A stretch of 64,000 nucleotides of DNA from Utricularia gibba (Eukaryota; Streptophyta; Magnoliopsida; Lamiales; Lentibulariaceae), in contig NEEC01000013.1 of assembly GCA_002189035.1 (NCBI GenBank), positions 248,001 to 312,000 on the forward strand, written 5' to 3'. Position 1 is the stretch's first letter. Each line of letters begins with the position of its first letter. The translations under genes were made by a program, and so were the position numbers. Positions 12,421 to 23,495 of the stretch are shown here, one piece after another. The notes under the pieces were generated by a model, which was not told where the DNA came from, searched no databases, and was given only the letters and a program-made list of their open reading frames with translations.

Positions 12421-14949
12421 ATGTCTCCGAATCGTGGCAACTTCATGAGGGTAATCGCAAGGCGGTTCTATTCCACGACTAGGTATGAGAGAGTACCTAT
12501 TTTTTTTCCTCTGTATGTTTGTTATTTTACTGCGAAAAAGCTGATGTTTTTTTTTGAAAAATGGGGGCAGGCTTCATATGAATTGGGTAGACCCAGAGGC
12601 CATTAAAACAGGATTCGACGTAGAGACAAGCCGTTATAATTTCCAATTGAAGAGTTTTCTTCGAAGGAACCAGTTCTATGAGGCACGTCAGTTGTTTGAT
12701 AAAATGCCTAGGAAGAACACATGCTCTGTGAACCTGCTAATGTCATGTTGCATCAAAGGGGGTAATCTTGTTTATGCCCGGGAGTTATTTGATGGTATGG
12801 TCGTCCGGACTACAGTTTCGTGGACAATACTTATTGGGGGTATGCACAGAACAAGCAACCCAGAGAAGCATTTCATCTTTACATAGAAATGGTTAGAGAA
12901 GAGATGAAACCTGATCACATTACAATTGCTACTCTTTTATCCGGTTTCGATGAATCGACTGTTGTGAATGAAGTAGGTGAAGTGCATGCTCATATCACTA
13001 GATTAGGATTTGGTCTTGATCTTGCAGTTTGTAACAGTTTATTGGATTCTTACTGCAAATCTGGAAGTGTTGATTTAGCTTTTCAGCTTTTTCTTGATAT
13101 GACTGAAAGAGATATAATTACTTTTAATACAATGGTAACAGGTTTTTCAAAAGAGTGTTTGAGTGAGCAGGCTATAAGTCTCTTCTCTGAAATGCAACAT
13201 CGGGGTTTCAGACCTTCTGAATTCACTTATGCCGCACTTTTACGTGCCTGTGCTGGGATGGATTGCACTGCTTATGGAGAGCGACTGCACGGTTTGGTGA
13301 CTAAAACCAACTTTGTAAGTGATGTATTCGTTGCAAATGCACTTTTGGATTTTTACTCCAAGCATGATTTTGTGGAGTTCATGAACAGATTGTTTGACGA
13401 CATGCATGTGAAGGACGGTGTTTCTTATAATATTATGATAACTAGTTACCTGTGGAGTGGAAAACAAAAGGAATTTGTCTGTTTATTCTGGGAGTTACAG
13501 TCGACGATGTTTGATAGAAGAAACTTTCCTTTCGCAACGATGTTGAGTGTGGCCTCGAATGCAAAATATTTGGATTTAGGAAGACAAATTCATGCACAGG
13601 CATTTCTGGCAAATGCGTGCGAAGAAATTCAAGTGGGGAATTCCCTTGTAGACATGTATGCCAAATGTGGCAGATTTAGGGAAGCGAATATAATTTTTAG
13701 AAAGTTACCCAGAAAGAGCTCTATTGTTTGGACTGCTATCATATCAGCCTGCGTTCAGCAAGGTCTCAATGATGAAGCCCTTAACCTGTACGGTGAAATG
13801 TGTCGAGATAATGTTTGTGGGGATCAAGCAACTTTCGCAAGTACTCTCAAAGCCACAGCAAACTTAGCTTTGCTTTCTGTGGGCAAGCAACTGCACTCAA
13901 GCATAGTTAGAAGTGGATTCATATCTACTGTTTTTTGTGGTTGCGGACTTCTAGACATGTATGCTAAATGTGGTTCTCTCAGAGATGCAGTTGCAATTTT
14001 CAAAAGTATGCCAGAAAGAAATGCCATCTCTTGGAATGCAATGATCTCAGCATATGCTCAAAATGGAGATGGTGTGGCTGCTCTGTCTTCCTTTGAGGAG
14101 ATGGTTGAGTCAGGTACATGCCCAGATCACGTTAGCTTCCTTGGTGTTCTAACTGCCTGCAGCCATTCGGGGCGTGTGAGTGAGGCTAAACGGTATTTTG
14201 ATTCCATGATCCATACATATCACCTTGCCCCGAAGAAAGAACACTACGCATCTTTGGTAGATGTTCTCTGTAGAAGAGGAAAGTTCGAAGAAGCCGAGGT
14301 GCTGATATCACAAATGCCACAAGAACCAGATGAAATCATGTGGTCATCGATTTTAAACTCATGCCGGATCCATAAGAACAAAGAACTCGCTAAAAGGGCT
14401 GCTGGTGCACTTTTCAACCTGGATATGATCAGAGATGCTGCATCCTATGTCACCATGGCCAACATTTACTCGGAAGCCGGTGATTGGGAAAACATGGTCG
14501 AGGTAAAGAAAGCGATGAGAGAAAGAGGAGTTCGAAAAGTTGCTGCTTTCAGTTGGGTTGAAATTCAACAAAAGGTTCATATATTTTCTGCCAATGACAC
14601 TAGTCATTCACTGAACTATGAGATCAGAAAGAAGGTGAATGATTTGCTTGAGCAGATGGTGGAGAAAGGTTACCAACCTGATCTAAGTTGTGTACTTCAA
14701 AATGTTGATGACACAAGCAAAGCTGAATCACTAAAATACCACAGTGAAAGATTGGCCATTGCATTTGCATTGATGAGTACACCCGAGGGAGCACCCATTC
14801 TTGTTGTGAAAAACTTGAGGGCTTGTGTGGATTGCCATGCTGCCATTAAAGTTATTTCTCTGATTGTTCAAAGGGAGATTACTGTTCGTGATTGCAGTAG
14901 GTTTCATCATTTTAAGCAGGGAGTATGTTCATGTGGAGATTTCTGGTAG
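12421..14949 (+). CDS. PLS-class pentatricopeptide repeat protein with E and DYW domains
   Basis: PPR-DYW proteins bind organelle RNA and perform C-to-U editing. I read exon 1 as 12421-12482, an 88-nt GT-AG intron (12483-12570, phase 2) and exon 2 as 12571-14949. The product begins MSPNRGNFMRVIARRFYSTT, an Arg-rich mitochondrial-type targeting peptide. A long PLS array follows (repeats such as VWTAIISACVQQGLNDEALN and ISWNAMISAYAQNGDGVAAL), then E domain, GYQPD box and a DYW domain with the zinc ligands HSE and CVDCH. It ends CGDFW, a DYW variant. The reading frame breaks once, at the G-run 12836-12840: one extra G would restore the expected GGYAQNKQ. From memory it is closest to Arabidopsis At3g02010-type proteins. 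It is either a real pseudogene or, more likely, a homopolymer sequence error. Confidence 0.9.
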
Positions 14950-14982
14950 CCTGGTGTTCATGTGGGGATTTCTGCTAGTCTG
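14926..14982 (+). repeat. Tandem 28-bp duplication across the PPR stop codon
   Basis: The segment from 14926 (tgttcatgtggagatttctg and on through the TAG stop) is repeated directly at 14955-14982 with three mismatches in 28. The second copy repeats the CSCGDFW codons and stop within the 3' UTR. Confidence 0.8.
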
Positions 14983-16681
14983 CTTATCTCCTTGTAGGCG
15001 GATTCTAAATTTGGTTTTGGTGGAGATAGTACAGTTCCTTCTTAGAATGTTGTGAAATTGAAAGTAAATGGATATGCACTAGGTCTATCGCTCGTGCATC
15101 CCGATCTCCAGTCTCCGAAATGAATTTGGAGGCTTCGAATCAGACGGCGCTGCAGCGCATCATTCCCTACTCGACCCCGGAGCTCGCATCACAGTGTTGT
15201 GTGGAAACGCCTCTTACCCAGAAAATCCCCGGTAACGAAATGTTAGTTTTTGCATGCAAATTTCGAATCACCTTGTCATATTTTTGGTTTTCTTCGTCGG
15301 TGCATATGATTCGGATCTAACACTGGATTATTCACATATTGTTTGCATGGGTTCGGATACTCAGAAACTGAAAATGAACAAATGGGCCCTTGAACCGCAG
15401 CACGCGCTTCATGTTTCGAGATGGTGAGGTCTGCTCTTCGGGTCAAGTGGGGTTTCTGTTATCTGTGCATCTACGTGAAGCGATCTTGGATTGTTTTTTT
15501 ATCACTAGATCTTGGATTTAGTTGTAATGATTCTGTTTTTTTGCTTGTGATTTTTTGTCTTTCTTGCAAGAGGGTAGTGGAGACGCGGGGCACCGTTGGA
15601 TGGAAATTGTGTATACTATTGGAATGAATGTATTGGATTTTCATGGCAAAGGTGCAAAAGCTGATGTGTGCGGATTCAGTGATGCAACGACTTCCAATTT
15701 TTGTTTTTGTTACTGGCGTCCTGATAAAAGGTGTTCTCTTGTTTTAATTCTTGTTCACTTTTGGGCCTGAGTTATGTTGCTTCATGTTTATACAGGAGAA
15801 TTCTACATGAAATCTACCCTGGTTGAAAAAGAGGGTAGGAAAAGAACGTTGCAGTTCAAAACCTAAGATTGCTCTTCATTCGCCATGGAGCATCTACAAT
15901 CAAGTGAAAGCGTATTTGAATTAAGAAAAACCTACAAGGTCTTGGCGTTGTATGTTCATTTGTGGCTGTGAGCAAGCGAACCACAGTTTTTATTCACTTT
16001 TATGACCTTTGGCTAATTTTGTAGCCTCGTCTCCACCCTTTTTCTCCAGCTCGCCACCAAGCAGGACATCGAACCTGATCGTCCAAGATGGAAATGTTCG
16101 CTGGTGCATCCGAAGAAGCAGCTTCGCCGCCGCATTGAACTATCCTGCTGAACACGAGGCCCTTAACGCTTGTTGCTTTTCGAGAAATAGGAGTTCAGCG
16201 AGAGATGAGAAGCTGAAGCTACACAGCGAGACGCATTTATTTCTTCTTTAGTACAACTAAAAAATTGAGTTGAGCCAGGTTTTGCTGATGAGGAAGCTAG
16301 ACTTTTGGCAAGCATGAATGTGAGCGAGCCAACCTGAAGCTGGGAACGAGTGGCTGTGTAATCGCCGGTTCGTTTGCATTATGCAAACCATGAGGATGAG
16401 GTTGGATGGAAAGAATTCGCCCATCAGGTTCAAAGACATCTACCACTCAGAGTTTAGAAAAAATTGCTTCTTATTTATTTGGTCAAGATTTCGGATTTGA
16501 GATGAGTGCACAATGTTGCATTCGACAGCAAAGGGATCCCAAAAGATTTTGCTGAAGAGGAAGAAAGAATATATGGTTCTTGTTCATTGAACCAAAAGAT
16601 TTGCCATCAAAACCGCCGCAAATTCCTATCTAAAACGTGTCAGCCAACACGCAAGAATAACAGGAATGAATGTTCTATTCA
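14983..16681. other. Unassigned sequence between PPR and DUF1764 genes
   Basis: It is less AT-rich than the flanking intergenic DNA, with short ORFs on the plus strand (15120-15320, 16009-16251, 16506-16766). None has a recognisable domain. A possible donor at 15231 (cccg then gtaacg) after the 15120 ATG hints at a spliced transcript, but I cannot find convincing further exons. The right part is probably the 3' UTR of the minus-strand DUF1764 gene. Confidence 0.3.
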
Positions 16682-17079
16682 TCAGAAGCAACAACTGCAA
16701 TCGAAGGGGCAAAGAGCAGTACCTCCAGCATCGGCCTTACCAAGTCCCAACTCTTCTTCTGTGTAAATCGCAAGCCCCTCTAACGTCTTCTTCCTCGGTC
16801 GAGTCGTGCTCCCACCTGCAAACCCTCTCCTTTGCTCCTACTACTCTCTCCTATCCCCTTCTTGTTACGTGTCTTAGCTGCTGAAATGGAAGCCTTGCTC
16901 TGCTTTCTTCCGGCACCCTTGTTTTCCTCTTCCAGCCGCTTTCTCTTTTTAGATGCTGCAAATATCTCATCAATCTCACTGGAAGCTTTCTTCAGCTTCG
17001 AGGATGCCTTCTCCTGTGTGACCACAGCTTTATCCTCCTCTGCTAGTTTAGGCTTCTTTTTCAAGTTGCCACTAACCAT
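16682..17079 (-). CDS. DUF1764 family small basic protein
   Basis: Read on the minus strand from ATG 17079-17077 to TGA 16684-16682. The N-terminal half has MVSGNLKKKPKLAEEDK and the family signature SSEIDEIFAASKKRKRLEEE. The C-terminal half has TRPRKKTLEGLAIYTEEELG followed by ALCPFDCSCCF and stop, the diagnostic C-terminus of DUF1764. Its function is unknown; it is a conserved eukaryotic Lys-rich, probably nuclear protein. The two halves are in different frames. Either one G is missing on the coding strand at the CCC run 16823-16825, giving KGEGFAGGSTTRP, or a 53-nt GT-AG intron (16816-16868) is removed. The latter is in phase but shorter than usual for plants. A 5' UTR intron is likely (donor at 17320, acceptor at 17088, just upstream of the ATG). 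Confidence 0.85.
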
Positions 17080-17380
17080 ATCTGATCCTGTAATCGTAAC
17101 ATACACTTCAACCGACATGAGAAGCAAGTGAGACATATTTACACTTGCTTGAAAATTATGACGATACACCATATGACAATCTGCTCTTTTGAATAAGATT
17201 AGCAGAGTTGCTCAAAGAAACACTGGTTCAGAAATCAGAACAGGCTATAAACAAAAACTGGGGATAGAACCGACGACTTAAGATAAGAAACAAAAAATAA
17301 GCGAGTTCTTGCCTCCATACCTTCGGTTCAGGCTAGTCGCCACCGCCCAAGTGCCGATTGAAGTTACCGTTCGTGCGCCA

Positions 17381-17501
17381 CCTAGGGCTAGGGTTCTGAT
17401 TACCGGGGCGAGAGCGGTGTGGCCATACCCGTCCCTCATCTCGCGGTTAATCGGGGTTTCGCATCAATTCTGTGGGCCGTGTAATTATTTCAATTGGCCC
17501 A
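17381..17501 (-). promoter_or_regulatory. Telo-box and site-II promoter elements of the DUF1764 gene
   Basis: On the minus strand the region upstream of the inferred 5' UTR exon contains AACCCTAGCCCTAGG (17381-17395, a telo-box) and two TGGGCY-type site-II elements (17473-17478 and 17496-17501). This combination is known from plant genes for ribosome biogenesis, translation and other growth-linked functions, bound by TCP factors and Pur-alpha-like proteins. The role here is inferred from motif and position. Confidence 0.5.
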
Positions 17502-17552
17502 ATTACTCCAACGCCTTTTTTCACACCAGAATTGACCACATATACGCAATTG

Positions 17553-19104
17553 CACCCCAAACACTAATAAATGAGAACATTGTAATAAAAATCCCAACTT
17601 TTAATCCATATAACATAATTTATCATCAAACCTTTACTGTTGATCTTCACTATTTCATGAAAATAGATCCCCCACTATTACAATAGCAGATTCATTCAAT
17701 TGTCAATATTTTTTGTACTTGTAAATTACGAATTGCGACACAACATTACAAAATCTCTTTTGCACGACCAGGATGATGCTGAAGTGCCTGAATATGAGAA
17801 AAGATGGTGAAGTGCTTGAATATGAGAAAAGAGGTTTGGTGTAGAAGCCCATAAGATCGTCTAACATTTATGAAGGGTTTAGGGGATCTCACAAGTTTCT
17901 AGATTAATTTGAGAAATGTTCATTTCTTTTCATTGAAATTTGAGAAATGGCCATCTCCTAAAAATTCTTTGCAAATTGAACCATCTAAAAAATGATCAAT
18001 TAAAAGAAAATTATTATTCACATAAATACGTTGATATGCCAGTATATATAGATGAAATATTGAATTTATTTTAATTGGTTATTTTCAAAGTAAACCTAAT
18101 TTTATTAATTAATGTATTTAATTACACATTCTTGTACATAATAGAATAAAATATGTAATAATAACTAATGAATTCTCAAATAATTTACAAACACAAAAGA
18201 TAATTATGCTCTCTTGTAGTTAATTTATATATAAACATTTGCATAATTAAATTATATAATGCAAACAATCACATAATTAAACTATATAAGTATATGTAAC
18301 TAAGTTACATATCATAGAGTAAATTTATTTTTTATATATAATGAATGGTCCAGAAAAAATTGAGGTGCTTTTCACCAATTTTGTTTTTCGTATTACATGT
18401 ATTCTACACACTTCTAGAAATGTAGTAATTTGGAAGAGTCATATAGTATCTATATAGAAACCAACTTGACAAACTAGAGGTCTGGGTATTATTTATTTCC
18501 CTACGTAGCATCTGAAAAAAAAAATGAATGTCTATTATTATGTCCATTTCTGAATTTTTCAAAAACCACTATAATTTGGAAGAGTGATATAGTTTCAATA
18601 TAAAAAGGAAAACATCATTAACCAAATATTGTTTCGATTACAACCATAGTTAATATAAGAAAATCATGTAAATGTTTGCTTCAAACAAAATCAATGAGTG
18701 CAAATATTACAAACATATAATAGAAGTAGAATAACTATTTCTCCTAATAGAATATCCACAATGAAATAGATTTACGTATATTTGTATTTTAGAGACTCAT
18801 AATTGGATATTGTCCACACCGAAATGTTTCCACATATATAGGCACATCATTTGTTTCATATAATTCTTCCAAAAATAATCTAATATGCCCATCACTTTGT
18901 AGTGCATTATCATCCCTTTGCGTCATCTTATAAGAAAAGGGAAATATTGCATTATTTACCAATTGAATATGATAAAATGAAGTTAATATAGTTGAACTAG
19001 TATTAGTTGTATAAAATGAAAAGCATGTTACCGGATTTAGAAGCGATTCCTCTAGTCGATCAACAATGTATTACTTGTATTGTAACGATAGTTAAATGTT
19101 GTAT
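17553..19104. other. AT-rich intergenic DNA, nothing recognised
   Basis: Low-complexity A/T-rich sequence with no supported gene. A short imperfect tandem repeat occurs near 17780-17830 (aagtgc(c)tgaatatgagaaaaga twice). Confidence 0.55.
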
Positions 19105-20460
19105 TGTTAAGTATCATTTTTTCACTATTTCTTAGGTTGTTTTTATGCCTAATTGTAATTAGAAATATCTAAAGAGGAGTCTATAATATGAGATTTAAGT
19201 TTTTATCTAGTTTAAGGTAATTATCTTAAATCTTGTATTTTATCAAATAATATTGGTAGTTTTAATTAAGTTTTTTCTAGAGGCGCACACGTGGCAGGAA
19301 GTGAAAGAACGAGGGCAGCAGATGGCGACAAAATGGATCTTCTCGAGCTGACATCTCCTTGATTTCTAAAAGACTGCAGACGCCTAATCATAAGCCTTGA
19401 CATGCGGAACATGGGAGTTGCTGACAGGCGAAATCATTAACGTACCAAAGTCAGAGCAGGCATTCGCTTGCAAGTCACTCCAGTCTAGCAAAACCAGAGG
19501 AACATAGAAACTCAGACAAAATGGTTTAGCTGAGTTCAGTTCGGATGAGTTTGAATTAGTTTTTAGTTTAGTTTAGACTTTTTTTTTTCTCTCTAGAGGA
19601 TTTTCCTCTAGCTTCTCTCTAGAACCTTGCTCTTGTTTTCTTTAGTTTGTATGCCTGTTCGTGGCTAGAAACTTCCGTTTTTAAGTTGGGATACTCCCAG
19701 ATCAATGTTTTGTTAGTTTTTCTTCTTCTTTTCTTTGATTCCAAATGGGTTCCATATGTCTTCACACAACTATGTTACAGTCTTTCTGTAGCAGTCCTCT
19801 TATTCAAGATTCATAATTAGGTGATCACTATCGGTGAGTCTTGAAGAGGAGTAAGGTGGAAAGCATCAACTCATGCCCTTTTGGTAAGAGGAAGACAACG
19901 TTTTGTCTGTGGCCGTACCTCAGGATCAATGAACATATAGTGACCTCGTATTTAGACTCATTGGGTCATTGGCAATACTCGAGCACACGTGCACAATTCG
20001 GTCATGAGGGTACGCTGACAGGATCTCTTATTCTCACGTTCATCCAAGGAGGAGCAACATCAAGTTATTCCCGTGCCTTCTTGCAAGAGAGTGTAAGGGA
20101 GAGTAGACAATTTCTTACTCCTATAACCGAGTACTCGAGAAGACTAGAGAAGAGTGAAGACGCAACGAACATAGCTGGGCAGGATTCCAAACCCAGGAAT
20201 ATTTGCTTTATTTAAGGTTCATCGCTTACGTTTATTTTAATTATTTGTTTAAAACCCCTCTTATTCCCTTACTTAAACTTCATCATTTATGTTTCTCACA
20301 CCTTTACACTACAAAACCATTTACAAATCGTGACAGTTGTATTTGGTGTAACATCACCTTTCATTGAAAAACAACTCTCTGCGTTTTGCATCCGTACTAC
20401 GCTTTTGTGTTTTACGAATTTTAAAAATATTAAAATTTGTTGTGGAAACGACATACATCA
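19105..20460 (+). mobile_element. Solo LTR of family F1 with perfect target duplication
   Basis: It begins TGTTAAGTATCATTTTTTC and ends CGACATACATCA, collinear with the 5' LTR at 29531-30884. The pentamer TGTAT lies on both sides (19100-19104 and 20461-20465), a perfect 5-bp target-site duplication. No internal region is attached, so this is a solo LTR. The ORF at 19841-20215 corresponds to the same LTR sequence as ORFs in the other copies and does not resemble a protein family. Confidence 0.92.
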
Positions 20461-22082
20461 TGTATCATCATTCTAAATACGCTGTAGTTTTTAAATTTGA
20501 TGGTGCTGAAGCTCCCGTCAATGCATATCCCATGTCATTACATTGACTTATCCCTAACAAAATATAAGCTTTTGATGACTGCAACTCACAATAATATAGT
20601 CGATTACTTTATGTATAAGTGTACTATAAAGAAACAAAGTGATGAATATTTAAATGTAATAGAAGTAAGAAGCACAAAGTTATGAACGTATCAATTTACT
20701 CTATCCGCAAGGATCAAAATGCAATATCAAATGTTTCCATGCACCAATCTAGAAATTTGATACAATTTAATATGAGATAAACTACAATGAAAAACGAACA
20801 TCATTATTATTCATATGGTTAGAGTGGACTAATGTATTGTGCTACTTACTTGCTCGACGCTCAATGATGCAATCTAGTCTTCCAGTTGCTCATCCTTTGT
20901 CCATAAACATGACATCAACATCTTGAGAAATGAACATCGGATATCTTGTTTCATATTGGTAGATAGTGTCTCTTAGTTGTGCAATTTCATTTCTAGTTGG
21001 TTCAAGCTCCTAACGCATCTGGATATTATCACTGTCATCTATTTGTTGAGGGGCATATAAAGGTATGATGGAAGCCACAAAATCATTTTTGATGTGGCAC
21101 TTGTTCCGAGTTTGAGGTCTAATATTCAAATATGAACTTGTCAAAACAAGTTAAAAATACGAGATGAAGTAAAGAGAGTCTTTGCATTTGTGGAAATGAG
21201 TGTGAATTGGAGGTTTTTGCTTAAGATTAATCAATTTGACCAATATGTTTAAAGACATATTATGGTACTAAAGCTTGGAAGTGGCATATGAAGTTCAAAC
21301 ATCTAAACTTTTGTTGATTTAGCTATGCTTAGTAAGAATACAATGGTCAAAAAATATCAAATATCTCACATCTAAATCAAGTGTGTGAAGGATATTTTCT
21401 TAGAAAACAAATAATATATTATACATTTTGACATTTTCGGACCCATCCAGATATATTAATGATTATGCAATAAGATGTCATGGATTTATCTTATGAAGGA
21501 AACATTATTCAATGACATACCATTTCCTTGCATGATATTATTTAATTTGGACATGTAACCTTCACAATTTTATGTTCTCTCCTTCTGTGGGAAACGCCTA
21601 GGATTCTTACATTCTTCCTTGGACCAGGTCCTTTTGCCAACCTTGGAAATATAGCGTCCTCACTGAAGTTTGTGCCACCATCGATTACAAGCATGGATTT
21701 GACTCTAAAATGTAACTATCTAGCCTCTCCTTGCATGATATTGTTCAATTCACATACTCAACTCTCACGCAACTTTAGAGAAAGCCTCTGTATATAAACT
21801 ATCTCTCTACTCCTTTTGTAAACGATATGGAATTTGCATAAAGTACTTAGACCCATTTTTGGGCAGAGCTTTCCAATGATTCATGCCCAAGGCCCAAAAG
21901 TCATGAATCATGACTGTCGAGTCTCATCCAATATTAGGACTCATAAACATTGTCACATAATTACCCAACATGCGTCAATAGTACAAACATCCTGCATATG
22001 AGAGAAAATTAGTAAAATACATATTTTAGAAAAAGTCATTGACAAAATACCGAAGGTTGGGAAAGTGTTTGCAAAATACATG
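20461..22082. other. Intergenic DNA with one degenerate coding-like fragment
   Basis: Mostly AT-rich without genes. On the minus strand about 21072-20870 reads as a broken, coiled-coil-like peptide (ELEPTRNEIAQLRDTIYQYE with in-frame stops before and after). It resembles the C-terminal coiled coils of some plant transposon proteins, but I cannot name the family. Nothing else is supported. Confidence 0.3.
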
Positions 22083-23495
22083 TGATAGCACACAAATTTT
22101 CATGTTTTTAGGATATGAAAATCATGTGTTTTAATTATGTTTAGTTGTTTATTTTATAGTTTTAAGTATTTTTATATATAATTTAGGAAAATGTGATTTT
22201 TGGTGTGTTAGTGGGCTAAATCAAAGGATTTAGCCCACCCATGTTCTAACCCAATTTTGAGACCAGCAGATACCCGAAAATCATGGAAAAGTCAAGGATT
22301 TCGTGTAAGATACCGCACATCAAGAGGCAATGAATACGCTGTCCCGACAGCAGACTGCAAGTCAGGAGCAAGAGCAGCGGAACTGTCAGAGAATGTATCT
22401 GCCTTGGGCAGTGGGAGGCGAGAGAAAATGAGAGGAGAGAGAGTCGCAAGACAACAACTTGTTTTTCAGAATACACACGGGGCAGGGGGGGGGGAATTTT
22501 TCTCTCCAACATTCAGTATCCAGAACCTGCAACGCGAACATGAAGAAACTGAAGGAGAAGGAGGAAGAAAAGAGATTTTTCTGGAGAAGAACCTCCAGCG
22601 TGAGAGAAGAAGATCAAGACCCAGTTAGTGCTATTGTTCCGGTCCAGGAACAGTAGCAGACGGAAATCAGAACACTTACTGTTTTTTTTAGTTTGTTGAT
22701 GTCTTTAGTTTCTGCAATCAACTTCTGCACTATGTTCTTAACATTTTCGTTGTTTTATGTTAATGCAATTACATTTTACTTTCAAAGCATGAGTAGCTAA
22801 ACCCTAGGAGTGCTTTAAGGGGAAGCATGATGGTGTGGGTCTAGGAGTCTTAATAAAATTGACCATTGTTTTTTAGCTCTTGTTTCTATTAAACCATGGG
22901 TAGATCTAAGGAGGGGAACAAGTAGCTTCACAACTTAGATGCTTGATTTAGAGGTAGACCAACAAATCAAGATGGGAGCAGTAGGTGTTGTATGCGAGTA
23001 GACCTAATTCTATATGCTTTGCATGCGAGTAGACCTAATTGCAATGTTGGTGATGATATGTGGGACTAGCTTAGTCGAAAATATGATGAATGACCTGGGT
23101 AGACTTAGGTTATTTGAAGTTGTGAGCATAGGAACATGGTAGATTAAATTAGGAATATTGGCACCACACCACCTGTAGATCCTTAAGGCACGTTAGTATT
23201 ATTCTGAGTTAGAACCAGTACCTGTTACCTTAGCGTTAAGACCTGATATTGTTCACTGATCTTGTATGCCAAACTTGTTTACCACTGTTAGTCCGAGCTT
23301 AGACTAAGACTTACTGTTATCCCAAACGATGCATTTACTAAAACACTTAGCAAGCACAAGCTCTTCGTGATTGACCCTGACATCTACTATACAAGTTTTC
23401 TAAATTTGTATTTTGTGTAGATTAGAGACTATAAATTTATTTGATACGGAAATTTGGTTATTATTGCAATGACATGCTAAAATTTCCGTTTATCA
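22083..23495 (+). mobile_element. Solo LTR of family F2, copy A
   Basis: It runs from TGATAGCACACAAATTTTCA to AAATTTCCGTTTATCA, 1413 bp, flanked by the perfect pentamer ACATG (22078-22082 and 23496-23500). It matches 34455-35855 in opposite orientation over its full length. A perfect hairpin sits at 22211-22238: 12-bp arms gtgggctaaatc / gatttagcccac with loop AAAG. The ORFs at 22246-22656 lie inside the LTR and are not genes. A 10-G run at 22485-22494 may be mis-sized. Lineage is uncertain but probably Ty3/gypsy from length and ends. Confidence 0.88.

Noticed and set aside
12352-12606. Upstream start of the PPR ORF at 12352
   Set aside because: The codon at 12352 is TTG, not ATG, and the reading after 12482 is intron. 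The first ATG in frame is 12421.
16816-16868. 53-nt intron in DUF1764 as the sole explanation of its frame change
   Set aside because: It is in phase and has GT-AG ends, but is shorter than usual plant introns. A single missing G explains the frame equally well and matches the pattern in other genes. Both options are kept in the feature entry.
17309-17686. 125-codon plus-strand ORF
   Set aside because: It lies across the DUF1764 promoter and 5' UTR on the opposite strand and has no domain or conserved motif.
22246-22656. ORFs of 65-123 codons on both strands
   Set aside because: They fall inside the F2 LTR, are Arg/Glu/Gly low-complexity readings, and are not preserved in copies B-D.
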